Notes under the pieces: generated by a model
Seen by the model: only the letters and a program-made list of their open reading frames with translations
Told to the model about the DNA's origin: nothing
Databases searched by the model: none
Source: JBBROH01 sp038229595
Lineage (GTDB): Bacteria > Chloroflexota > Chloroflexia > QHBQ01
Length of the DNA stretch: 25,619 nt
NCBI GenBank assembly: GCA_038229595.1
Contig: JBBROH010000036.1
Location: forward strand, 1-25,619
Direction of reading: 5' to 3'
Made by a program: the position numbers and the translations under genes
Shown: positions 14,350 through 21,522 of the stretch, piece after piece
Layout: every line of letters starts with the position of its first letter
How positions within the stretch are numbered: the stretch's first letter is position 1

Positions 14350-15494
14350 CCCAACCTTTGCTCGCTGAACTGGCGCAAACCCAGGCGGCTGACGAACTCG
14401 GCGACTGGTACTGCCACCTCTAGCGGTTGCGCGCCAGGGGCGATCAAGCCCTGGGCCTGCATCGTCGCCAGCAGCGCGGTGGGGAAGCCGGTGGTGCGCT
14501 CCATTGCGCTGAAGCCGCTGGCAGCGTCCGCCTGGTCGAGCAAGTCAACCTGGGCTTCCTGCCCCGCGTCGTTGCGGACGCGGACGCGCAGCACCACGAC
14601 ATCCGCTGCGCCGGGGAAGCTGATGTGCGGGCTGAGCAGATCGGCCAGCACGCGGCGGGGGGAGAGCAGTTGGCCGCCGATCATCTGCGGCTCCGCGTCG
14701 AACAGGCCGAGGGCTTGCCAGGCTTGCAGGATGCTGAGATGGCCGGGGTAGCGCACCGTCTTCTCCTCATAGACGCGCAACCTGCCCGCGAAGTGGTAGG
14801 GGACGGTGCTGGTGCCACCACTGGTGACGAACGCCTCGCAGCGGCCCAGCGGCGCAGGGAACTCCACCCACTCTGGCTCGGTCAGGGCGGGGACGCTGGC
14901 GATCTCGCCGCCGCGCAGGTAGATCGCGTCGCCCACGTACTCGTTGATCAAGCCATCCATGTTGAAGGATAGCTGGTAGTTGAGCGGCGGGCGGGGATGG
15001 AGCGGCAGGCCACCGACGTAGATGTAGACTTCGCTGGGGTTGGCAAGCAGGCTGAGCGCGTGCAGGGCCAGCAGGTTGCCCATGCCTGGCATCAGGCCGC
15101 AGTCGGGCAGCACGCTGATCCCAGCCAGCTTTGCGCTGGGGTGGAGGGCTAGTTGCTGCTGCACCACGGCGGTGTTGCCGCCCAGGTCTGCGATATGCGA
15201 CCCGGCAGCAATGGCCGCCTCGGTCGCGGTCAGGTTGAAGGCAAAGGGTAGCGCGCTGATCGTCGCCTGCGTACCGCGCAGCAGGTCGGTCAGGGCCGCC
15301 CGGTCGCGGGCATCTACCGTAGCGGCCACCGCTACCTCGTGTCCGCTCAGGCGGTTGACCCGCGCCGCTGCCTCCGCTGCCACAGCCTGTTCACGGTCGG
15401 CAATCACGATCCGCCCGGCCTCGCCAAAGCGCGCCAGGTCGTAAGCCGCCGCCGTCCCCTGCCGCCCCGCCCCCAATACTGTATAGTTGAACAT
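14346..15494 (-). CDS. Saccharopine dehydrogenase / lysine 6-dehydrogenase-like oxidoreductase
   Basis: 382 aa. The N-terminus is a Rossmann fold with GAGRQG (residues 8-13) and an acidic ADR at the end of the second strand, suggesting NAD(H) preference. ISALPF and HIADLGGNT mark the saccharopine dehydrogenase NADP-binding domain, and CGLMPGMGNLLALHAL begins the C-terminal catalytic domain. The length fits the L-lysine 6-dehydrogenase branch better than longer fungal-type enzymes; the exact substrate is not determined. An AGGAG lies 6 nt before the ATG. It is monocistronic, with a TATAAT at 15526-15521. Its TAA shares bases with the TAG of the convergent DUF4129 gene, so there is no intergenic terminator between them. 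Confidence 0.88.
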   Translation of the reverse strand: MFNYTVLGAGRQGTAAAYDLARFGEAGRIVIADREQAVAAEAAARVNRLSGHEVAVAATVDARDRAALTDLLRGTQATISALPFAFNLTATEAAIAAGSHIADLGGNTAVVQQQLALHPSAKLAGISVLPDCGLMPGMGNLLALHALSLLANPSEVYIYVGGLPLHPRPPLNYQLSFNMDGLINEYVGDAIYLRGGEIASVPALTEPEWVEFPAPLGRCEAFVTSGGTSTVPYHFAGRLRVYEEKTVRYPGHLSILQAWQALGLFDAEPQMIGGQLLSPRRVLADLLSPHISFPGAADVVVLRVRVRNDAGQEAQVDLLDQADAASGFSAMERTTGFPTALLATMQAQGLIAPGAQPLEVAVPVAEFVSRLGLRQFSEQRLG

Positions 15495-15520
15495 CTTTCT
15501 CTCCTTCGCAAGTTAGCTGG

Positions 15521-15526
15521 ATTATA
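15521..15526 (-). promoter_or_regulatory. -10 element of the dehydrogenase gene
   Basis: TATAAT on the minus strand, about 27 nt before the ATG at 15494. The -35 position at 17-bp spacing is weak (TTCGCC, 3/6). Confidence 0.55.
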
Positions 15527-15562
15527 GCACAGGCTGGCTCTATGGCGAAGGGAGCGTGAACC

Positions 15563-15595
15563 AAAAAGCCCTCCCCCGGCGAACCAGGGGAGGGC
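15563..15595 (-). terminator. Rho-independent terminator of the amylase gene
   Basis: On the minus strand a perfect 9-bp GC stem (15595-15587 with 15576-15568), with a 10-nt loop, is followed by TTTTTGG. It begins 23 nt after the amylase stop codon. Confidence 0.85.
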
Positions 15596-15617
15596 GGTTG
15601 GGTTGCTGGCACTACGC

Positions 15618-18600
15618 TTACGGTTGGTCGAACAGGATCGCGCTGATCGGCACGTTGCCGCTCACTTGCAGGATGCTGGCCGTGCTGCTACCTACCAGTG
15701 TCCATTGGGTGACGAAGCCGCCGCCTACTGCGACAGTGACGGCCTGCTCGTTCGCCACGTTGTTCGGGCCGCCATTGGTGATCACGAACGTTCCACCCCG
15801 GCTGCTACCGTTGCCGGGGTTGTTGGCGGTGAAGACGGTGATACGGAGGGAGGTGGTGGGCAAGCCACCCAGTTGGATCGCCGAGGTGGGGCTGCCGCCA
15901 TTGTCGTAGAGGCCGCTGCCCACTGCTGGGCCGCCGTTGATCTGGGTGCTGGCTCCCGTCTGGGTGACAGTCTGCTGGAAGACACCGCTGCCCTGGGTGA
16001 TGGTGTAGCGCACGCTGCTGAACAGGGTGCCAGTCAGGTTCGAGTAGTCGGTGGCGGTTGGCCCAGGGGGGCATGGGCAGGCGTTGAACGCGCCGCTGCC
16101 GTTGCGGTTGAGGACGATGTAGCCGTTCTTGCCAAACGCCTGGCCGCCCAGTTGTGCGTTGAGCGAACCTACGCCCGCTGCGCTGCTGAGGTTGAGGTCT
16201 TGGGTCAGCACCAGGCTGGCGGTCAGGGTGACGACCGACCCCGCTACAGTGGTGGCGGTGCTGGTGCGGGTGGGGGTGTTGGTTGGGGTGGCAGTGAAGG
16301 TACTGGTGCCAGCCGGGGTGAAGGTAGCAGTTGGCAAGGTGCCAATGCCAGCATCGAACAAAATCGCGCTGAGGGGGGCGTTGCCGCTGTTGCCGTCTAC
16401 CAGTTCAAAGACCGCAACATCGGGGCTGCCGTTGACCAGCCACTGGGTCACTGCGCCGCCGCCTTCGGAGTAGCTAAGGGGCTGCTTGTCGGCGGGGTCG
16501 ATCACGGTGACACCGTTGGTGTTGGTGATCACCATCGTGCCGCTGCGTGCGCCACCGCCGGGGTTGTTGCCGTTGAAGACGGTCAGGCGGTAGGGGGTAT
16601 TGGGCAGGCCGCTGAGTTGAATCTTGAGCGACTGGTTGTTGCCGTCGCCGCCGTTGTCGTAGAGACCGCTGGCGACCGAGGCTCCACTGTCGATCCGACT
16701 ACTGGCCCCAGCCTGGGTGATCACCTGCTGAAAGAGGCCGCTGCCGCGCGTGATAGTGTAGCGCACGCCGCTGAAGATCGTGCCAGTGAGGGTTGTGGTG
16801 TCGCTGATCGTCGGCCCAGGGGGGCAGTTGGCTGGGCAGCCATTGAACGCACCACTGCCATTGCGGTTGAGGACGATGTAGCCGTTCTTGCCAAACGGCT
16901 GGCCGTTGAGTTGCGCGTTGAGCGAACCCGCCCCCGCCGCGCTGCTAAGGTTGAGGTCTTGGGTCAGCACAAGATTGGCGGTCAGGGTAATACCGTTGCT
17001 GACCGGGGTGGCAGTGCTGGTGCGGGTCGGCGTGCTGGTGGCGGTGCCTGTCGGGGTGATGGTGGGGCCGCCTGGGGTGACGGTGTTGCTGGGCGTGGCC
17101 GTGCTGGTGGCGGTGCCTGTCGGGGTGGTGGTGGGGCCGCCTGGGGTGACGGTGTTGCTGGGCGTGGCCGTGCTGGTGGCGGTGCCAGCCGCGTCAACGT
17201 CGAGGAAGAAGCCGCTGACCGGCATATTGCCATTCGTCCCCAGCTTGTACTCAATGATCTGGGCCGAAGTGCTGCCTTGCAACAGCCATTGGGTGACAGC
17301 ACCCTGGCCGCCGCCGACGCTGATGTTGCTGCGATCGGCGGGGTCGTCCGCGCCACCGTTGTTGACGACCATCACGCCGCTGCGCCCACCGTTGCCGGGG
17401 TTGTTGCCGTTGTGGACGGTCAGGCGGACAGGGCTGGTCGGTAGGCCGCTCAGTTGGATGATCAGCGTCTGGCTGATGCCGTTGGCCGGGTCATCACCGT
17501 TGTCGTAGATGCCGCTGTAGATCGGGTTGCTGCCGTCGAGCTTGATGCTGCCACCACTCTGCGGAGCGGGGTTGTTGGCTTGCAGGCCGCTACCACGGGT
17601 GATCGTATAGCGCACGCCGCTGAACAGCGTGCCAGTCAGGGTCGAGTAGTCGGCGGCGTTGGGGCCGGGGGCGCAAGGGCAGCCGCCGAAGCCGGTCGGC
17701 CCATTGCGGTCAATGATCACGTAGCCGTTCTTGCCGAACGCCTGGCCGCCCAGCGTCGCATTGAGCGAACCGACTCCGGCGGTAGTACTCATGTCCAGGT
17801 CTTGGCTCAACACCAGGGTACCAGTGACCAGGGTAACGACGTTGCTGGGGTTGGGCGTGGCTGTGGCCGTGGCACTGGCGGTCGGCGAGTTGGTCGGCAC
17901 TGTCGTGCGCGTGTTGGTCGCTGTCGGCGGGGTGCCAGTTACGCTGGGGGTGGCGGTGAAGGTGGCGGTGCTGGGCGGGGTCGGGGTGCTGATTGGCGCG
18001 GGGAAGACTTGGCGGCTGCTGAGGATCGCTACGCCACGGGCAGGCAGGGTGATCACGATCTGGTTGCCGCTGATCGTGTACTGGGCGTTGCCGTTCAACA
18101 CGTCGTAGAGGACGCTGCCGTTGATTGCGTCGCCAATCGCCCGATGCAGAACCTTCGCCATCTCCCCCCGCTTGATGAAGCTGTTGGGGAAGAAGCAGGC
18201 GGTGGTGCCGCAAGGTGCGCCGTTGACGATGCCGTTGTGGGCCAGCGTCTCAATCGCGGCGTAGGCGAAGAAGCTGCTCGGCACGTCGGTGAAGGTGGGG
18301 CTGGTCGGGGTGAAGGAGGGGTACTGCTTGGCCCGCACGATGATCAGCGCACTCTCGCTGCGGCGGATGAAGTCGTTGGGGCGGAAGCAGTTGGCGGTGC
18401 CGCATGGCCCACCGAGGATCACGCCCGCGTGGACGGCGGCTTCGATGTATGCATAGAAGATATTGCTGGGCGGCACGTCGCTGAAGGTCGGGCTGGTTGG
18501 GGTGAAGGTGGGGATGCCCAGGCCAATCGCGGCTAGCTTGGCAAACTCACCACGGCGGATGTTGCTGTTCGGCTGGAAGGTGCCGCCGACGAAGCCGCTG

Positions 18601-21191
18601 CTGATCCCCCGACAGGCCAGGAACTGGATGTCGGCGTAGAAGATGTTAGTCGGCGGTACGTCGCTGAAGCTGAGGCTGCAAGGGGTAGCCGTCGCCACGC
18701 TGTTGCCCAGGTTGGGTAGGCCCGCCAGGGGAACGGTGATCACCTGCGTGCCGCTCATGCCGTTGTTCATCACGGTGACGACCGTCTCGCTGTTGTTGGT
18801 GCGGGCGTAGCCATAGACCAGCTTCACATCGTCGGTAATCACGGTGGTGAAGTCACCGCTGCGGAGGCTGGGTAGCTGGCTGCGGATGTAGCCCAGCTTC
18901 TGGTAGTAGTTCGCCAGTTCGCTGTCATAGGGGCCATACGTCCCCGGGCCGTAGTCGCTCCAGGGGAAGGGGGCGCGGTTGTAGGGGTCGTCCTCGCCGT
19001 TGCGGTTGGCAGCATAGAGGCCCGCCTCGTCGCCATAGTAGGTGGTCGGCGCGCCCAGGTAGGTGTACTGGAAGGCGGCGGCCAGGCGCAGGCGTTGCTT
19101 CGGCTCGGTGTTGGGGTTGACGATACCGTTGGTGCCAGTCACTTCCTGCCCAGGCAGGCGCAGCAGTTCCAGCACGCGCGTGTTGTCGTGGGTGCCGAGC
19201 AGGTTCATCGAGGCGTACTGGGCCGGGAGCGGGTAGTCCTCGCGGATGGCGCGCAGCGCGTGGTCGAACTCCGAGGGCTTGAAGGCGTAGAGGGTGCCTG
19301 CGCCGTTGAGGTCGTTGTCGGTAAAGTCGTAGGGGTAGCGGGCGAAGCCGAGGACGCTGGTGCGGAAGCGATAGTTCATCGTGCCGTCCAGTTCGTCGCC
19401 CAACAGCCAGTCGGCAGCGTAGGGCCAGCGTTCGGCGATCAGCACGCCGTCGGGGTTGTACTGCTTGGCGTAGGTGCGTAGGTCCGTCCACATGTTGCCA
19501 AAGCTGGGATCGTCGGCCACGTCGTAACGCCAGCCGCTTGCGCCGAGGTTGTACCACAGCTTGGTCACGTTGTTGGCGGTGGTGGTGCCAGTCGCGCTGA
19601 CCACGGTGCGGTAGAGGTAGTCGCGCAGGGTGGGGTCTTGCTTGTTCATCTCTGGGATGCTATCAAAGCCGTACCAGCCGCGATAGTTGCCGCTGGCGCA
19701 GGTGGTCGGCGGCGGGCCAGCCTGGAAGGTGAACCAGTTGAAGTAGGGCGACTCGCTAGCGTTGTTCGCCTCGCAGGCACCGACGGTGGCGTAGCGATGG
19801 TAGCGGTCGAAGTAGAGGCCGTCCGAGGAGGAGTGGTTGAACACGCCGTCGAGGATGATGCGGATGCCGTACTGCTGGTAGGCTTCGGTCGCCAGTTGTT
19901 GGAACTTGGCGTTGTCGCCCAGGATTGGGTCGATCTGCTTGTAGTTATCGGTATCGTAGCGGTGGTTGCTGCGTGCTGCGAAGATCGGGTTGAAGTAGAT
20001 CGTATTGAAGCCCCGCGCCTTGAGGTAGGGCAGTTCCTGGCGCACGCCCTCCAGGTCGCCGCCGAAGAAGTCGCGGCCACCAAAGCCTGTATCGCGGAAG
20101 TCCTCTGGCGGCTCGTTCCAGCGGGTGTGCAAGAAGCTCTGGATGTTGCCATAGAAGGTTTGCAGGTTGGCGAGTTCGTCATTCGAGCGGTCGCCATTGC
20201 GGAAGCGGTCGGGAAAAATCTGGTAGATCACCGCGTCCTTCATCCAGGCGGGGGTGGTGAAGCCCGGCTTGGAGACACTGAGCAGGTAGGCACCATCGCT
20301 CGGCTCGGCCTGGTGGGAGATCACACCGTCGCCGCCCTTGTTCACGTTGTCCTTATCGCCGACGTAGTTATCGTTGTACCAGTCGGTAATGCCGCCCGCC
20401 GCTTCCAGCTTGAAGCGGTAGTAGGCCAGCACCTGGGTGAGCGGGGTGCTGTAGCGAAGCTGCCAGTAATCGTACCCGTTCTGGCTGCCCGCGTTGGTCA
20501 TCGGCAAGTCGTTGGGGCCAGCATTGATGCCAGCGGGCAGGCCAATATGACGCGAGTAGTAGACGCGTAGGGTGGCAGTGCTATAGTCACTAGCCTTGAC
20601 CCGGATGGTCAGGGTGACGGCGGTGCCAGCGGGTACGGCACCAAAGGGGGTGCGGTAGCTGGGGCTGAAGCTGTCGTGCAGGATCATATTCCAGTCCTGC
20701 GCGCCCCGCACGGCGTAGCTGTAGCGGAAGCCGCTGAAGTTGGCCTCGCTGCCGCCGCTGGTACGGGTAAAAATCTGGTACTCCACGCCTGCAAAGGCAG
20801 CCTGGGCGGGGATGTCCAGGTGCCAGTTTGCGCCAGGATAGCTGGTATCGGCCACGCCACACACTTTGGTGTAGGTGGTGGTGCCAAGCACGTGGTACTC
20901 GGCGCAGGCCAGGTCGCCACCGCTCGCGTCGCTGTTTAGCCAGACGCGCACACTATCGCTGGCGGTGGGGTACTTGAGAGCCACGCCGTTGATCGTCTGG
21001 GCGACCCAGCGCACGTAGCTAGCCGACAGGGGAGCAGCGGACTTTGCGGGCTGCGCTGCCGCTGCGGGTCCCTTCGCCTGCGAAGGGGTCGTTACCAAAC
21101 CAGAAAGGGTCATCAACAGCAAAGCCAGGGTCGCCACCGTACCGATCAGCCGGTAACGCCGCTCTGCCAGACCTCCAATCAAACCTACCAT
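15618..21191 (-). CDS. Giant secreted GH13 amylase with SLH modules and three unknown C-terminal repeats
   Basis: 1857 aa from the ATG at 21191 (GAGGAG about 8 nt upstream). Signal peptide at about 1-36 (site near SQA); N-terminal beta domain, CBM34-like, about 150-300; GH13 barrel from about 312 with region I DGVFNH (448-453), region II GWRYDV (nucleophile Asp557), region III IAERW (Glu587) and region IV GTHDN (His668, Asp669). All catalytic residues are present. The domain order resembles neopullulanase/cyclomaltodextrinase enzymes acting on alpha-glucans, and subfamily is uncertain. Three SLH modules (about 838-1022) interrupt the all-beta C-domain, which resumes with NGSVLYDVLNG. SLH would hold the enzyme on the cell surface. 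Three copies of an unrecognised module follow (about 1118-1334, 1398-1616, 1649-1857), separated by Thr/Pro linkers. It has its own promoter and terminator. Confidence 0.93.
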   Translation of the reverse strand: MVGLIGGLAERRYRLIGTVATLALLLMTLSGLVTTPSQAKGPAAAAQPAKSAAPLSASYVRWVAQTINGVALKYPTASDSVRVWLNSDASGGDLACAEYHVLGTTTYTKVCGVADTSYPGANWHLDIPAQAAFAGVEYQIFTRTSGGSEANFSGFRYSYAVRGAQDWNMILHDSFSPSYRTPFGAVPAGTAVTLTIRVKASDYSTATLRVYYSRHIGLPAGINAGPNDLPMTNAGSQNGYDYWQLRYSTPLTQVLAYYRFKLEAAGGITDWYNDNYVGDKDNVNKGGDGVISHQAEPSDGAYLLSVSKPGFTTPAWMKDAVIYQIFPDRFRNGDRSNDELANLQTFYGNIQSFLHTRWNEPPEDFRDTGFGGRDFFGGDLEGVRQELPYLKARGFNTIYFNPIFAARSNHRYDTDNYKQIDPILGDNAKFQQLATEAYQQYGIRIILDGVFNHSSSDGLYFDRYHRYATVGACEANNASESPYFNWFTFQAGPPPTTCASGNYRGWYGFDSIPEMNKQDPTLRDYLYRTVVSATGTTTANNVTKLWYNLGASGWRYDVADDPSFGNMWTDLRTYAKQYNPDGVLIAERWPYAADWLLGDELDGTMNYRFRTSVLGFARYPYDFTDNDLNGAGTLYAFKPSEFDHALRAIREDYPLPAQYASMNLLGTHDNTRVLELLRLPGQEVTGTNGIVNPNTEPKQRLRLAAAFQYTYLGAPTTYYGDEAGLYAANRNGEDDPYNRAPFPWSDYGPGTYGPYDSELANYYQKLGYIRSQLPSLRSGDFTTVITDDVKLVYGYARTNNSETVVTVMNNGMSGTQVITVPLAGLPNLGNSVATATPCSLSFSDVPPTNIFYADIQFLACRGISSGFVGGTFQPNSNIRRGEFAKLAAIGLGIPTFTPTSPTFSDVPPSNIFYAYIEAAVHAGVILGGPCGTANCFRPNDFIRRSESALIIVRAKQYPSFTPTSPTFTDVPSSFFAYAAIETLAHNGIVNGAPCGTTACFFPNSFIKRGEMAKVLHRAIGDAINGSVLYDVLNGNAQYTISGNQIVITLPARGVAILSSRQVFPAPISTPTPPSTATFTATPSVTGTPPTATNTRTTVPTNSPTASATATATPNPSNVVTLVTGTLVLSQDLDMSTTAGVGSLNATLGGQAFGKNGYVIIDRNGPTGFGGCPCAPGPNAADYSTLTGTLFSGVRYTITRGSGLQANNPAPQSGGSIKLDGSNPIYSGIYDNGDDPANGISQTLIIQLSGLPTSPVRLTVHNGNNPGNGGRSGVMVVNNGGADDPADRSNISVGGGQGAVTQWLLQGSTSAQIIEYKLGTNGNMPVSGFFLDVDAAGTATSTATPSNTVTPGGPTTTPTGTATSTATPSNTVTPGGPTITPTGTATSTPTRTSTATPVSNGITLTANLVLTQDLNLSSAAGAGSLNAQLNGQPFGKNGYIVLNRNGSGAFNGCPANCPPGPTISDTTTLTGTIFSGVRYTITRGSGLFQQVITQAGASSRIDSGASVASGLYDNGGDGNNQSLKIQLSGLPNTPYRLTVFNGNNPGGGARSGTMVITNTNGVTVIDPADKQPLSYSEGGGAVTQWLVNGSPDVAVFELVDGNSGNAPLSAILFDAGIGTLPTATFTPAGTSTFTATPTNTPTRTSTATTVAGSVVTLTASLVLTQDLNLSSAAGVGSLNAQLGGQAFGKNGYIVLNRNGSGAFNACPCPPGPTATDYSNLTGTLFSSVRYTITQGSGVFQQTVTQTGASTQINGGPAVGSGLYDNGGSPTSAIQLGGLPTTSLRITVFTANNPGNGSSRGGTFVITNGGPNNVANEQAVTVAVGGGFVTQWTLVGSSTASILQVSGNVPISAILFDQP
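15630..16245 (-). repeat. C-terminal module copy 3 of the amylase
   Basis: This copy encodes about residues 1649-1854. It shares with the other copies LVLTQDLNLSSAAG.GSLNA, FGKNGYIVLNRNG, ACPCPPGP, the YTIT.GSG strand, GLYDNGG, NNPGNG and the final ISAILFD. At DNA level it is close to copy 2 in the 5' part of the module (around 16080-16220 versus 16843-16983). Confidence 0.8.
16345..16998 (-). repeat. C-terminal module copy 2 of the amylase
   Basis: This copy encodes about residues 1398-1616 and is most similar to copy 3. The cysteine pair is spaced differently (GCPANCPPGP rather than CPC). It ends LSAILFD before a Thr/Pro linker. Confidence 0.8.
17032..17186 (-). repeat. 69-bp tandem repeat encoding a 23-residue Thr/Pro linker unit
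   Basis: Two complete 69-bp units (17032-17100 and 17101-17169), differing at a single base, are followed by a 17-bp partial third (17170-17186). Each encodes a GTATSTATPSNTVTPGGPT-type 23-residue unit. Near identity and exact frame preservation indicate a recent in-frame expansion. Confidence 0.9.
17190..17840 (-). repeat. C-terminal module copy 1 of the amylase
   Basis: This copy encodes about residues 1118-1334 and is the most diverged of the three (LVLSQDLDMSTTAG, FGKNGYVIIDRNG, GCPCAPGP, VSGFFLD). It carries the same conserved blocks in the same order. Confidence 0.8.
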
Positions 21192-21274
21192 GAACCTTGC
21201 TCCTCTCTCGAAGGGGGAAACCAAACGCACGGATTGCCCCGCCAGCCTGCGGCCACACCGCATCGGCGCGGTAT

Positions 21275-21293
21275 GTTTGAACACTGAACAAAC
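21275..21293. promoter_or_regulatory. Candidate operator in the amylase leader
   Basis: GTTTG-N9-CAAAC is a 19-bp inverted repeat about 10-28 nt downstream of the expected amylase transcription start. The inner bases also form a TGAACA-C-TGAACA direct repeat. The position suits a repressor of a sugar-utilisation gene; no regulator gene is nearby. Confidence 0.35.
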
Positions 21294-21309
21294 TAATGGG
21301 ACGGGCGCG

Positions 21310-21338
21310 ATCTTAGCACAATCCTACGCCAGAGTCAA
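21310..21338 (-). promoter_or_regulatory. Promoter of the amylase gene
   Basis: On the minus strand TTGACT (21338-21333), a 17-bp spacer and TAAGAT (21315-21310). Transcription would start near 21303 with a leader of about 110 nt. The first 11 bases, TTGACTCTGGC, are identical to the promoter at 211, perhaps by chance. Confidence 0.6.
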
Positions 21339-21361
21339 GTACAGCATGGGGCGGTTCAAGT

Positions 21362-21407
21362 AAATTAGAAGCCCGCCAGCAACCTCTCCGCAGCGGCGGC
21401 TAGCGGC
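21362..21407 (-). terminator. Possible terminator downstream of the LGFP-like protein gene
   Basis: On the minus strand GCCGCTAGC (21407-21399) pairs with GCTGGCGGGC (21380-21371), with one bulge and one G-U pair, and is followed by TTCTAATTT. The stem is imperfect and it lies about 115 nt past the stop codon. Confidence 0.3.
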
Positions 21408-21522
21408 AGGTGAGCGGCAGTCAACACGTAGCCCCCGCCCGGCTGCGTGAACAGGAGAGTGGGGGCTGCATTGGGGTTGTGAAAGGAAGGGGAGTTTTGA
21501 GAGAAGCACTAGGCTCTGCGAG

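Larger units (their letters stand above)
21192..21522 (-). other. Intergenic region upstream of the amylase gene
   Basis: 331 bp with no supportable gene. It holds the amylase leader with a dyad (21275-21293), the amylase promoter (21310-21338), and a possible terminator of the upstream gene (21362-21407). A second hairpin, AGCCCCC paired with GGGGGCT across about 24 nt (about 21427-21464), has no T-run and unknown meaning. Confidence 0.55.

Noticed and set aside
17032..17186. Repeats as a CRISPR array
   Set aside because: The units are contiguous, without spacers, and encode an in-frame Thr/Pro linker.
15603..18536. Long + strand open frames (613 and 360 aa) opposite the amylase gene
   Set aside because: They are rich in Gly/Ala/Val/Asp and repetitive, mirroring the Thr/Pro repeat DNA. 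They are shadow frames of the real minus-strand gene.
21427..21464. A GC hairpin (AGCCCCC with GGGGGCT) as a terminator
   Set aside because: It has a loop of about 24 nt and no T-run on either strand.
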